Positions 1-6,341 of a DNA stretch of 7,903 nucleotides are shown here, in pieces (within the stretch, counting starts at the first letter, position 1; every line of letters begins with the position of its first letter). The notes under the pieces were generated by a model that was given only the letters and a program-made list of their open reading frames with translations, did no database searches and was not told the origin of the DNA. Where the stretch lies: the NCBI GenBank assembly GCA_003225595.1, contig QIAR01000214.1:1-7903 (forward strand), read 5' to 3'. Both the position numbers and the translations under genes were made by a program. This DNA comes from Acidobacteriota bacterium. Its GTDB lineage: Bacteria; Acidobacteriota; Terriglobia; Terriglobales; Acidobacteriaceae.

Positions 1-1
1 A

Positions 2-1462
2 CGGGATTTTCTCAGGAATGCTTTCGGTCTGGGAGCCGGCTTAGCGGCGGCACCGCGCCTGCTCGTTGCCCAGGAGTACGCCGACGGTTCCATGAACATG
101 GCTCACAAAGGCCACCGTGCCGAACGTGGCGGCAAAACTGTGCTGGTTGAAACTCCGGATGTTCCCCAGCTTCCCTGGCGAATGGTCGGTGGTATGAAGG
201 AGTTTCACCTCATCGCCGAGCCCGTGAAGCAGGAGTTGATCCCAGGCAAGGTCGTAAACCTCTGGGGCTATAACGGCAGCGTTCCCGGGCCGACGATCCA
301 GGTGAACCAGGGAGACCGGGTGCGGATCATCGTGGATAACCACCTTCCCGAACCCACCTCCATGCACTGGCACGGGTTCGAGATCCCACACGACATGGAC
401 GGCGCTCCTGGAACCAGTCAAAATTCGATTCCGCCTGGCGGTCGCTTTGTTTACGACTTCACACTCCACCAGGCAGGGACGTTCTTCTACCACTCGCACC
501 TGGCGATGCAGGAAATGATGGGCATGATCGGGGCCTTCATCATGCATCCCAAGGAAGCCTACGATCCGCCAGTTGACAAGGACTTCGCGATCATCTTGCA
601 GGAGTTCGCGATTCTTCCCAACAACCCGATCCCCAACTCCATGAATATGGAGTTCAACTGGCTGACCTTCAACGGCAAGGCTGGTCCGGCCACGACTCCG
701 CTAATTGTTCGACTGAACGATCGTGTCCGCCTGCGCTTCATAAACTTAGGGATGGATCACCATCCGATTCACGTGCACGGGCATACCGTTGCGGTCACTG
801 GTACGGAGGGAGGACGGCAGCCCAAGGCAACTTGGGGTCCCAAGAACACGGTTCTGGTGGGAGTCGCCGAGGCCTACGACGTCGAATTCGTTGCCAACAA
901 CCCCGGCGACTGGATGGTTCACTGCCACCTGCCGCACCACATGATGAACCAGATGTCCTCGATGGTGGGGCCGATGACCCGGGGGAGCGACGGCATGCCT
1001 GCGGGCTTGAGCATGGAAGAAGGTATGGGCATGCTCCGGCACGGCAATGCCACCTCGGAGAAGAACGGCCCCAGCGTGGGCCGCGGGATGGGCGTCGGAT
1101 CGACTCATGAACAGGCCATGGGGAACGGCCCACTGTCGGCTGATCAGGCCAGGCAGTCCATGCCGGGCATGCAGCACGAGGGAATGGAGACGGCAGCACC
1201 AGAGGTCAGCAAAGATGCGAACTCGGTTCCCGGATTTCCGCAAGATGCCTTCATGGAAGGCCCAGCGATGGCGATGGACAAGATGGTCGAGAAGCCGGAG
1301 ACCTATGGCCTTCGTCCCGGCTGGAGCGGGTTCATGCAGGGGATGATGACCTTCCTTCGTGTTCTGCCTCCGGAAATGTACGACAGAGTGATGGCTTTGC
1401 GGGAGCGGCAGAAGGCTACGTCGGAACCCAGGCCGGAAATTGAGCACCAGCACCAGGGATAG
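2..1462 (+). CDS. Two-domain multicopper oxidase (laccase/copper oxidase type), 5' end cut by window
   Basis: Periplasmic multicopper oxidase, probably oxidising Cu(I) or a similar substrate with O2 as acceptor. The frame is open to base 2, and the residues before the first ATG (92) read RDFLRNAFGLGAGLAAAP then LLVAQE, which is the end of a twin-arginine-like signal peptide, so the real start lies left of the window. Numbering from the ATG at 92, all four copper motifs are present: HWH (92-94), HSH (134-136), HPIHVHGH (224-231) and HCH (277-279) with H283 and M288, the normal type-1 ligand spacing of C+5 and C+10. Only about 90 residues separate the second and third motifs, so the middle cupredoxin domain of three-domain enzymes is absent; the ligand order and spacing match two-domain small-laccase types with type-1 copper in domain 2. 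Residues 289-456 are a Met-rich tail (20 Met) ending EHQHQG, probably copper-binding. The efflux-channel gene follows 33 bp downstream, which supports a metal-resistance role. The substrate is inferred. Confidence 0.93.
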   Translation, partial: RDFLRNAFGLGAGLAAAPRLLVAQEYADGSMNMAHKGHRAERGGKTVLVETPDVPQLPWRMVGGMKEFHLIAEPVKQELIPGKVVNLWGYNGSVPGPTIQVNQGDRVRIIVDNHLPEPTSMHWHGFEIPHDMDGAPGTSQNSIPPGGRFVYDFTLHQAGTFFYHSHLAMQEMMGMIGAFIMHPKEAYDPPVDKDFAIILQEFAILPNNPIPNSMNMEFNWLTFNGKAGPATTPLIVRLNDRVRLRFINLGMDHHPIHVHGHTVAVTGTEGGRQPKATWGPKNTVLVGVAEAYDVEFVANNPGDWMVHCHLPHHMMNQMSSMVGPMTRGSDGMPAGLSMEEGMGMLRHGNATSEKNGPSVGRGMGVGSTHEQAMGNGPLSADQARQSMPGMQHEGMETAAPEVSKDANSVPGFPQDAFMEGPAMAMDKMVEKPETYGLRPGWSGFMQGMMTFLRVLPPEMYDRVMALRERQKATSEPRPEIEHQHQG

Positions 1463-1495
1463 GCGGTGGATGAAGTCATTGGATAGGAGAATGTA

Positions 1496-2923
1496 ATGAA
1501 GACACAACATCCGGCATCGCTCAGCGTGATTGTGGCCATTTTGGTTGCTGTTCAAGGGCTGTCGCAGCTCGGGTTCGGTCAGAACCAGCAGAAGCCAGCT
1601 GACGCCGTGTCGGCACGCGCGGCAACGCCTTCGCCACAGAATCAAGCTACACCACGGCAAGCCGGCCTCACGGTCGCTGACCTGGAACAGATGGCCTTGA
1701 GTAACAACCCCACGCTGGCACAAGCTGCCGCTGAAATCCGCGCCGCCAGCGCCCGCAAGCTTCAGTCAGGGCTGTATCCCAATCCCACTGTCGGCTACCA
1801 AGGGGAGCAAATTCGAGGAGGTGTCCAGGGGGGTGGTGAGCAAGGCTTCTTCAATAGCCAAAACATCGTCCTCGGCCGCAAACTCGGGTTGAGCCGCGAA
1901 GTTGCAGAGCAGGAACGAAAACAGGCGGGGGCTGAGGCGGAGGAGCAGCGCTTGCGCGTGATTAATAGTGTACGCATGTTCTACTACCGAGCGCTGGCTG
2001 CCCAGGAGATGGTCGAGTTGCGGCACAAGCTCAGTCAGGTGGCCAACGATGCCGTCCAAACTTCGCACCAGCTTGCGAATGTTGGGCAGGCAGACCAGCC
2101 GGATGTATTACAAGCCGAAGTTGAAGGAGATCAGGCTGAACTGGCTGTCGTCGCTGCTGAGCAGAATCAACTTCGTGCCTGGAGGGCTCTGGCCGCGACG
2201 GTTGCGAAGCCCGAGATGCCGTTAACTCATCTCGCCGGAAATCTTAGCGACCTGCCTGAGGGCAATCCCGATCAATGGCTGCAGGCGATGGTCGAGGAGA
2301 GCCCAGCTGTCAAGATCGCAAAATTGGGTGTGACGAGAGCGGAAGCCGCCCTTGTGCGCTCCAAACGGGAACGGATTCCCGACCTGCAACTCCGAGGAGG
2401 CTTACAGCAGAACCAGGAGCTGAACCAGATCACACACCGCGCCATCGGCTTGCAGGGGTTCGCAGAAGTAGGTGTTCAGATCCCCGTCGTCAACCGTAAT
2501 CAAGGGAATACTGAAGCTGCCAAGGCAGAGGTTGAACGGGCGCACCAGGAAGTTCAACGGGTCCAGCTGGTTCTACGTGAGCGTGCGGCGACACTGCTAC
2601 AGAACTACATCACCGCCCGCTCCACAGTAGAAGGGTACCGGGAGCGGATGATTCCACGTGCGCGAAACGTGTACGAGCTGTATTTGAAGAGCTATCGCGG
2701 GATGGCAGCCGCCTACCCTCAAGTCCTGATCGCACAACGGACTCTGTTTCAGCTCCAGACAGATTACATCGCTGCCCTGGAGAACCTCTGGGCAAATTCC
2801 ATCGCGTTGAAGGGATTCCTTCTGACCGACGGTCTGGAGGCGCCGAGCCGTGTCGGCGAAATAGATCGGCCGGTCCGCGAGATCAACCTGCCATCTTCGA
2901 CGACAACCATGCAACCGCAGTAA
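1496..2923 (+). CDS. TolC/CusC-family outer-membrane efflux channel
   Basis: Outer-membrane factor of a tripartite (RND-type) efflux system, probably exporting metal ions given the multicopper oxidase upstream. The protein has 475 residues, slightly long for CusC/CzcC relatives. Residues 1-29 look like a Sec signal peptide (hydrophobic SVIVAILVAVQGL, then a likely cut near FGQ). A Gln/Ala/Pro-rich linker follows to about residue 57. Two OEP repeats then begin near LTVADLEQMALSNNP (58-72) and near residue 255. LYPNP (93-97) and IPVVNRNQGN (329-338) are typical of the metal-export branch, and long Ala/Glu/Gln-rich helices (140-235, 340-435) fit the periplasmic barrel. No lipobox cysteine is seen. 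AGGAGA at 1485-1490 lies 5 bases before the ATG and fixes the start. The gene is almost certainly co-transcribed with the oxidase. The expected adaptor and pump genes are missing downstream. The family is secure; the substrate is inferred. Confidence 0.93.
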   Translation: MKTQHPASLSVIVAILVAVQGLSQLGFGQNQQKPADAVSARAATPSPQNQATPRQAGLTVADLEQMALSNNPTLAQAAAEIRAASARKLQSGLYPNPTVGYQGEQIRGGVQGGGEQGFFNSQNIVLGRKLGLSREVAEQERKQAGAEAEEQRLRVINSVRMFYYRALAAQEMVELRHKLSQVANDAVQTSHQLANVGQADQPDVLQAEVEGDQAELAVVAAEQNQLRAWRALAATVAKPEMPLTHLAGNLSDLPEGNPDQWLQAMVEESPAVKIAKLGVTRAEAALVRSKRERIPDLQLRGGLQQNQELNQITHRAIGLQGFAEVGVQIPVVNRNQGNTEAAKAEVERAHQEVQRVQLVLRERAATLLQNYITARSTVEGYRERMIPRARNVYELYLKSYRGMAAAYPQVLIAQRTLFQLQTDYIAALENLWANSIALKGFLLTDGLEAPSRVGEIDRPVREINLPSSTTTMQPQ

Positions 2924-2935
2924 AGGAAGACGAAG

Positions 2936-2992
2936 ATGCGAAAATGGCAAGCGTCAGTTTGCAGCTACGGAATCGGTCAGCCGACGCCTTGA
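2936..2992 (+). pseudogene. Stub of a third operon gene (candidate RND periplasmic adaptor start)
   Basis: An 18-codon frame, MRKWQASVCSYGIGQPTP then TGA, begins 12 bp after the channel stop. It has the same layout as the start of the channel gene: a purine-rich AAGGAAGA (2923-2930) placed 5 bases before the ATG. A basic-aromatic start followed by small and hydrophobic residues resembles the beginning of an exported protein, and in CusC-first operons the next gene normally encodes the CusB-type membrane-fusion adaptor. The frame stops at once, and the next gene runs convergently, so the remainder seems to have been lost by deletion or rearrangement. The identity is inferred from position only; 18 residues are too few for a homology call. 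It could also be a chance leader peptide. Confidence 0.35.
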
Positions 2993-3040
2993 GCAATTTG
3001 ATTCGATTCCACATCTTGCGACACTTCCACTATCCGACGT

Positions 3041-3391
3041 TCAGCTGCGCCTTCGACGGTTCAGCCACATGCCCATGCCAACACCGAGCAGGAGGGCGCC
3101 GGTGAGCTTCTTCCGGTCGCTGATGGGTACGAATCGCGTCTGCTGATCGCTTACTTCTACAACTCCTACCGGCACTGCGTGAACCCCTCCGCCACCTCCG
3201 CCACCCTCACCGCGAGCGCTCGTTTCTCCCATGCCGCCCGTGCCCGCGCCCGCTCCGTAGCCATAACTTATGCGGGCGACAGGAATGATGGTCTTTCCTT
3301 GGGCGGCGATCGGTTCGCCATAAATGGTTTTGACACTCGCCTGAGTGAGGACGCTGTCCCTCAACGATTGCAGTAAAGCCAGACTGCCCAT
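3041..3391 (-). CDS. YtfJ/GerW-family small protein with C-terminal membrane segment
   Basis: A 116-residue protein resembling the YtfJ/GerW family, first known as a spore protein but also found in non-sporulating bacteria; its biochemical role is unknown. Visible family features are VKTIYGEPI (20-28), KTIIPVARISYGYG (33-46), a Gly-rich stretch (47-69, including seven Gly in a row) and VHAVPVGVVEV (70-80) followed by TRFVPI (85-90). Residues 96-110 (LTGALLLGVGMGMWL) are hydrophobic and are followed by NRRRRS, giving a short membrane anchor or buried helix with a basic cytosolic end. The ATG at 3391 is supported by AAGGAGA at 3397-3403, 5 bases upstream on the - strand. The gene converges on the efflux operon. 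Immediately upstream lie a pseudogene tail (stop 43 bases away) and an insertion sequence (132 bases away), so its original promoter may have been displaced. The family call is fairly firm. Confidence 0.8.
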   Translation of the reverse strand: MGSLALLQSLRDSVLTQASVKTIYGEPIAAQGKTIIPVARISYGYGAGAGTGGMGETSARGEGGGGGGGVHAVPVGVVEVSDQQTRFVPISDRKKLTGALLLGVGMGMWLNRRRRS

Positions 3392-3433
3392 GACAATCTC
3401 CTTGACACTCTTTGGTATCGTGGCCAGCTTCTA

Positions 3434-3523
3434 TTATCGCCCGTCCATCGCGTCGGCGTACATGCGGCGGAACAGGCTCGGAAAAACGCGCCCGCGCGAC
3501 AAATCGTTGACACAGCGGCTAAA
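3434..3523 (-). pseudogene. Open tail of an interrupted reading frame downstream of the oxygenase remnant
   Basis: On the - strand this reads FSRCVNDLSRGRVFPSLFRR then MYADAMDGR and a TAA stop (3434-3436), directly followed by TAG. When the insertion sequence and one TAAA copy are removed, this frame joins without a stop to the shifted frame of the oxygenase remnant at 4782 and beyond (GGC TTT AGC across the junction). It may therefore be the 3' end of the same frame that the element split. The residues themselves are not clearly homologous to ring-hydroxylating oxygenases, which usually end soon after the GVHxF motif, so it could instead be another decayed gene or chance open frame. Confidence 0.35.
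3520..3523. repeat. Left target-site duplication (TAAA)
   Basis: TAAA lies immediately outside the left inverted repeat of the insertion sequence and is matched by TAAA at 4778-4781 outside the right one. Four-base duplications are usual for several IS5-family groups. The match is short, but both copies are in exactly the expected places. Confidence 0.75.
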
Positions 3524-3542
3524 CAGAGTGCTGAAAAACTCA
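3524..3542 (+). repeat. IS left terminal inverted repeat (IRL)
   Basis: CAGAGTGCTGAAAAACTCA. It is identical over all 19 bases to the reverse complement of 4759-4777. The match would extend one base outward (A/T), but that base is better assigned to the TAAA target duplication. Confidence 0.92.
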
Positions 3543-3578
3543 TATGCATTCCACAGGCGAATGAGGTAAGAAGCAGGA

Positions 3579-4647
3579 ATGCGAGGAGACGATCAACAGC
3601 AGGATGCGGTGTTTAGCTATGTGAGTTTGGAACAGCGAGTCCCCGGCGACCATCCGTTGCGGGCGATTCGCCAGATGGTAGATGCGGCCTTGCAAGAGTT
3701 ATCGGTGCCGTTCAATGAGCTGTACGCGAACACCGGTCGCCCGTCGATCGCGCCCGAGAAGCTGTTGCGAGCGCTGTTGTTGCAGGCGCTGTATGGCAAG
3801 CGGAGTGAGCGGCTGCTGATGGAAGAGTTGGACTACAGCCTGCTGTTCCGCTGGTTTGTGGGACTGGGGATCGACGATGAGGTCTGGGACGCGACGGTGT
3901 TCAGCAAGAATCGGGATCGGTTGATCGAAGGCGAGATTGCGGCCAGGTTCTTTGCCGCGGTGCGCGGGCAATTGCAGCGATCGGGGGCTGCTGAGCGACG
4001 AGCATTTCACGGTGGACGGGACGATGCTAGAGGCCTGGGCCAACCGGCGCAGTTTCCGGGAGAAGGCGGACCCGCCGGAGCGAGGCAGCGGGCATGGCGG
4101 CAAGCGATTGCTACGCGACACGCATGAGAGCCGCACCGACCCGGAGGCGCGACTGTATCGCAAGTGCAACGCGGGCGCGGCGGAGCCTTGCTATCTGGGA
4201 CACGTGCTGGCGGAAAACGATCACGGGTTGATTGTGGGGGCATGCGTGACCGAGGCGGGGACTCGGGCCGAGCGCGAAGCGGCTCTGGCCTTGTTGGATC
4301 ATGCAGCGCAAGGCAAGCGCCGCACGCTGGGCGCGGACAAGCAATATCAAGAGCGGAATTTTGTGGAAGCCTTGCGGCAACGAGCGATCGTGCCGCACAT
4401 CGCAGAGTACGAACGAGGCAATCTGCAGCGCAATAGTTTACGCGAAGAGGAACGCCACAGCGTCGGGTTTCTCCAGAGCCAGAGGAAACGAAAGCTAGTG
4501 GAGCAGAGCTTTGCTTGGATCAAACACTGGGCAGGGTTTCACCAGGTGAAATTGCGCAGCCGCAAGCGGGTGGAGTGGCTGTTTCAAATCGCGGCGGCGG
4601 CTTACAATTTGGTGCGCATGACGCGCTTGCTGGCGCCGGCAGTCTGA
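3579..4647 (+). pseudogene. IS5-family DDE transposase, split by a +1 frameshift
   Basis: The transposase catalyses cut-and-paste movement of the surrounding element. Frame 1 (ATG 3579) encodes the N-terminal part: FSYVSLEQRVPGDHPLRAIR, then RPSIAPEKLLRALLLQALY, GKRSERLLMEELDYSLLFRW and FVGLGIDDEVWDATVFSKNR, the DNA-binding and DUF772-type region of IS5 transposases. The frame breaks in the five-G run at 3983-3987. With one G removed, reading continues as RSG-LLSDEHFTVDGTMLEAWAN through to the TGA at 4645-4647, giving about 355 residues, a normal length. The catalytic triad is visible in the second frame: D in TVDG (codon 4015), D in GADKQY (codon 4336) and E in VEQSFAWIK (codon 4501). The change needed is +1, unlike the -1 programmed slippage known in some IS families, so an inactivating insertion or a sequence error is more likely. 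A GAGG at 3563-3566 is a weak, distant ribosome site. Confidence 0.92.
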
Positions 4648-4758
4648 AGCCAGGCTCGCGGGGATCGTCAGAGAGCAAAAATCGCCAAGAGCGGCACCGA
4701 GTTGGCGTACTCGAAAAGACGAAAAAGCAAGCTTGCAGGGACTGCGGGGTGAAATTAT

Positions 4759-4777
4759 TGAGTTTTTCAGCACTCTG
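4759..4777 (-). repeat. IS right terminal inverted repeat (IRR)
   Basis: TGAGTTTTTCAGCACTCTG, the perfect reverse complement of the left repeat at 3524-3542. It starts 111 bases after the transposase stop. Confidence 0.92.
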
Positions 4778-4781
4778 TAAA
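4778..4781. repeat. Right target-site duplication (TAAA)
   Basis: TAAA directly outside the right inverted repeat, pairing with 3520-3523. Confidence 0.75.
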
Positions 4782-5046
4782 GCCATCACTGATTCGGAAC
4801 GGCTTTCGCGGCTCTGAAGGGCCGCTCTTCCACGGTGCTTGCACGCATGCGCCAGTTTTTCCGCAGTCTGGGAAGGCGTGCACACCTCTTTCCTGTTTCA
4901 CACTGTAGCGGCGGCGGGTGATAGCTGCGCGAGTGCAAGTTTTTCTGGACCGCCTCGCAGATTGCGATGTCTTCGATCTGGACTTGGTCGCTGATAGCAA
5001 TCTTCGCTGCGTCGCTGGCCAAATCCTTTTCTCCGGCTGCCAACAT
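4782..5046 (-). pseudogene. Decayed C-terminal fragment of a Rieske ring-hydroxylating oxygenase alpha subunit
   Basis: The - strand first reads SDQVQIEDIAICEAVQKNLHSRSYH, then, after a one-base shift within the GCGGCGGCGGG run at 4908-4917, RRYSVKQERGVHAF. Together this matches the conserved end of the catalytic domain of Rieske oxygenase alpha subunits (pattern EDxxICExVQxxLxSRxYxxGRYSxxxExGVHxF). The Rieske CxH/CxxC cluster and the iron-binding histidines are absent, because only the last portion remains; an in-frame TAA lies near 5112 on the - strand. The coordinates given run from an in-frame ATG at 5046, which is probably not the original start. After GVHAF the shifted frame stays open to the insertion sequence but is no longer recognisable. 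The fragment is non-functional; its identity rests on about 40 residues. Confidence 0.6.
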
Positions 5047-5314
5047 TAGGGCAAACCTGCAAGAAATCCTACAAAAAGCGTTCTCGTAAAGACTGGAATC
5101 GATGCAGGGGAATTAAAATAAGCAACACCCTCAAACGGCGACCCGGTCCACTCAGAGCGGGTGCCCCAAGAAACTGTGGAAAATGTGAATTGCAACTTCC
5201 GGGGCCGGGAGACGCCTCTCTGGATTTGCCGGTTGTAGTGCGCAGATTGTTGCGTCCCCTTACAATGATAGCGTCAGAGTCGGCCATGGGAGCCCATTCA
5301 GGGATCCAGAACAA
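5047..5314. other. Gene-free stretch upstream of the pilin region
   Basis: No convincing gene was found. The upstream continuation of the oxygenase remnant reads open only to about 5112 on the - strand. Another - strand frame at 5069-5320 has no recognisable motif and no good ribosome site, so I treat it as chance. The sequence looks like decayed or ordinary intergenic DNA. Confidence 0.5.
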
Positions 5315-5351
5315 TGACAATAGTTGTCACAGCCAACGACGAAATTTGTCA
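5315..5351 (+). promoter_or_regulatory. Candidate activator-binding block upstream of pilin 1
   Basis: The block holds a perfect hyphenated palindrome TGACAA-TAG-TTGTCA (5315-5329; core GACA-N5-TGTC at 5316-5328). A second, one-mismatch copy GACG-N5-TGTC lies at 5338-5350, exactly 22 bases (two helical turns) further on. The second copy sits in CCAACGACGAAATTTGTCA (5333-5351), which recurs at 6198-6216 upstream of the second pilin with 16 of 19 bases identical. It ends 118 bases before the candidate sigma-54 promoter, a usual distance for an enhancer-binding protein such as PilR, whose sites in Pseudomonas contain TGTC half-sites. The binding protein is inferred. Confidence 0.5.
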
Positions 5352-5469
5352 GATTAGGTCTATGCGAAGGCAAACCACAAGGATTGTGCGGTGACCCCGA
5401 GGTGAGGCATAATTGAAAACACAGTGGTTCAACGGGTTGCTATCCACTTACTTTGGTAACTTCTGGCTG

Positions 5470-5485
5470 TGGCCCGCTAAGTGCC
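5470..5485 (+). promoter_or_regulatory. Candidate sigma-54 promoter of pilin 1
   Basis: TGGCCCGCTAAGTGCC has the GG-N10-GC spacing of a -24/-12 promoter and matches the consensus TGGCACG-N4-TTGC at most fixed positions. It ends 65 bases before the pilin ATG. The second pilin has a similar site, TGGCCTTATAACTGCC, at a similar distance, although the flanking sequence differs. pilA genes are sigma-54-dependent in several bacteria. Confidence 0.55.
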
Positions 5486-5550
5486 ATCATACTGGGCGAG
5501 TCGGTCAACCTGACCTTAAACATGTTCAAACGGAGATGAGGGAAAATAGA

Positions 5551-6042
5551 ATGCGGAAACAGAAAGGTTTTTCACTAATTGAGCTGCTGATCGTGGTCGC
5601 GATCATTCTGATCATCGCTGCGATCGCTATTCCAAACTTACTGCGGGCGCGCATTGCGGCTAACGAGTCGTCTGCGGCCAGCACCATTCGCAGCATCAGC
5701 ACCGCCGAAGTGGCGTATTACACTGCCTACCCAGCGACTGGGTATGCGGCTCTTCTGGCCAATCTCGGCGGAGCGCAGCCCTGTACGCCGGTCATAGCGA
5801 CCGCATGTCTGATTGATGATGTGGTGGCGACAAACGGGGGGGGCGCCGGCAAGAACGGCTACAACTATGCTAATGTGGGAACCATTTCCACCTATGTCGC
5901 GACCGCGGTTCCGATCACTCTGCAATCTACGGGGACCAGGGCCTTCTGCTCAGTTGAGGATAATGTGGTGCGTTTCCTGAACAACAGCGCGGCGGTTCCC
6001 GCCTATGCTGCTTGCCAGGGTTATGCAGCGCTTTCTAACTAA
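5551..6042 (+). CDS. Type IV pilin, major-pilin type (pilin 1)
   Basis: Prepilin of 163 residues that would be cut and N-methylated by prepilin peptidase after G6 (MRKQKG|FSLIE), inserted through its hydrophobic helix and assembled into a type IV pilus. The signature FSLIELLIVVAII has the conserved E at mature position 5. The helix continues to LLRARIAANES (30-40). The globular part has four cysteines, C78/C86 and C133/C155, likely forming two disulfide bonds, and an ATGYAALLANLGGAQPC region shared with the next pilin. The ATG at 5551 is chosen because it gives a standard six-residue leader and has GAGGGA at 5538-5543, 7 bases upstream; a longer frame from 5413 would add about 46 residues before the leader. 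An eight-G tract (5836-5843) lies inside the gene. A terminator follows, so it is transcribed alone. It could be a pseudopilin, but the length and composition favour a pilin. Confidence 0.92.
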   Translation: MRKQKGFSLIELLIVVAIILIIAAIAIPNLLRARIAANESSAASTIRSISTAEVAYYTAYPATGYAALLANLGGAQPCTPVIATACLIDDVVATNGGGAGKNGYNYANVGTISTYVATAVPITLQSTGTRAFCSVEDNVVRFLNNSAAVPAYAACQGYAALSN

Positions 6043-6081
6043 CGCAAATTGGCCTGGTGCCTCGGGGGAGGGGCAAAAGGC

Positions 6082-6118
6082 AGGGAGCAGCGGAAAACCG
6101 CTGCTCCCTTTTATTTTT
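6082..6118 (+). terminator. Rho-independent terminator after pilin 1
   Basis: A perfect 12-bp stem, AGGGAGCAGCGG (6082-6093) with CCGCTGCTCCCT (6098-6109), closes an AAAA loop and runs into TTTTATTTTT. It lies 39 bases after the pilin stop and separates the two pilin genes transcriptionally. Confidence 0.93.
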
Positions 6119-6180
6119 CTGCTCCGAAGTATTGACTCTGCTGCCTTCCGCCCAGGCGGCGGGTGGAGAGTGACTCAATA

Positions 6181-6216
6181 GACCATAGTCTCTCGTACCA
6201 ACGACACGATTTGTCA
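6181..6216 (+). promoter_or_regulatory. Candidate activator-binding block upstream of pilin 2
   Basis: Ungapped alignment with 5316-5351 gives 24 identical bases out of 36. CCAACGACACGATTTGTCA (6198-6216) contains the palindrome GACA-N5-TGTC (6203-6215). A degenerate partner GACCATAGT at 6181-6189 sits 22 bases earlier, the same offset as in the first block. The block ends 125 bases before the second sigma-54-like site. The paired arrangement in otherwise dissimilar DNA suggests a conserved regulator site. Confidence 0.5.
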
Positions 6217-6341
6217 TTTTCGCGAAGGGTATGAGGCCAGGAATCTAGAGCTCATACGGCTGTCAGCTCTCTGGCCCGGCGTAGCCGCCTGATTTGCCTA
6301 AACTTAGTCTGCCTTTCGGGAAGGCAATGCAAAGCAGTGAA

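Larger units (their letters stand above)
3524..4777 (+). mobile_element. IS5-type insertion sequence, 1254 bp
   Basis: The element is bounded by perfect 19-bp terminal inverted repeats, CAGAGTGCTGAAAAACTCA at 3524-3542 and its complement at 4759-4777, flanked by a TAAA duplication. It carries one transposase gene (3579-4647, + strand) that fills most of its length and is frameshifted, so this copy is probably not self-mobile unless the frameshift is a sequencing artefact. Both ends and the duplication are intact, which points to a fairly recent insertion. It lies between the YtfJ-like gene and the ring-hydroxylating oxygenase remnant. The element belongs by transposase type to the IS5 superfamily; the exact named element cannot be given from sequence alone. 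Confidence 0.92.

Noticed and set aside
746..1723. Long - strand open frame (325 codons) across the oxidase gene
   Set aside because: It is the antisense shadow of the Met/His-rich oxidase frame, has no recognisable motif, and crosses the boundary between two well-supported genes.
2944..3103. 53-codon + strand frame starting at 2944
   Set aside because: It overlaps the end of the convergent YtfJ-like gene, shows no hydrophobic signal or adaptor motif, and lacks its own ribosome site.
3402..3437. TTGACA and TATTAT as a sigma-70 promoter on the + strand
   Set aside because: The spacing is 24 bases, too long, and the sequence lies in the leader of a gene on the other strand.
3579..4647. Programmed ribosomal frameshift in the transposase
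   Set aside because: The two frames need a +1 shift, whereas IS elements usually use -1 slippage at A-rich heptamers; a single G insertion explains it more simply.
5069..5320. 83-residue - strand open frame
   Set aside because: No family motif, no ribosome binding site, and composition typical of chance translation of non-coding DNA.
5413..5550. Longer start for pilin 1 (TTG-type start at 5413)
   Set aside because: It would put about 46 residues before the prepilin leader; the ATG at 5551 gives a normal six-residue leader and a well-spaced ribosome site, and the candidate promoter lies between the two.
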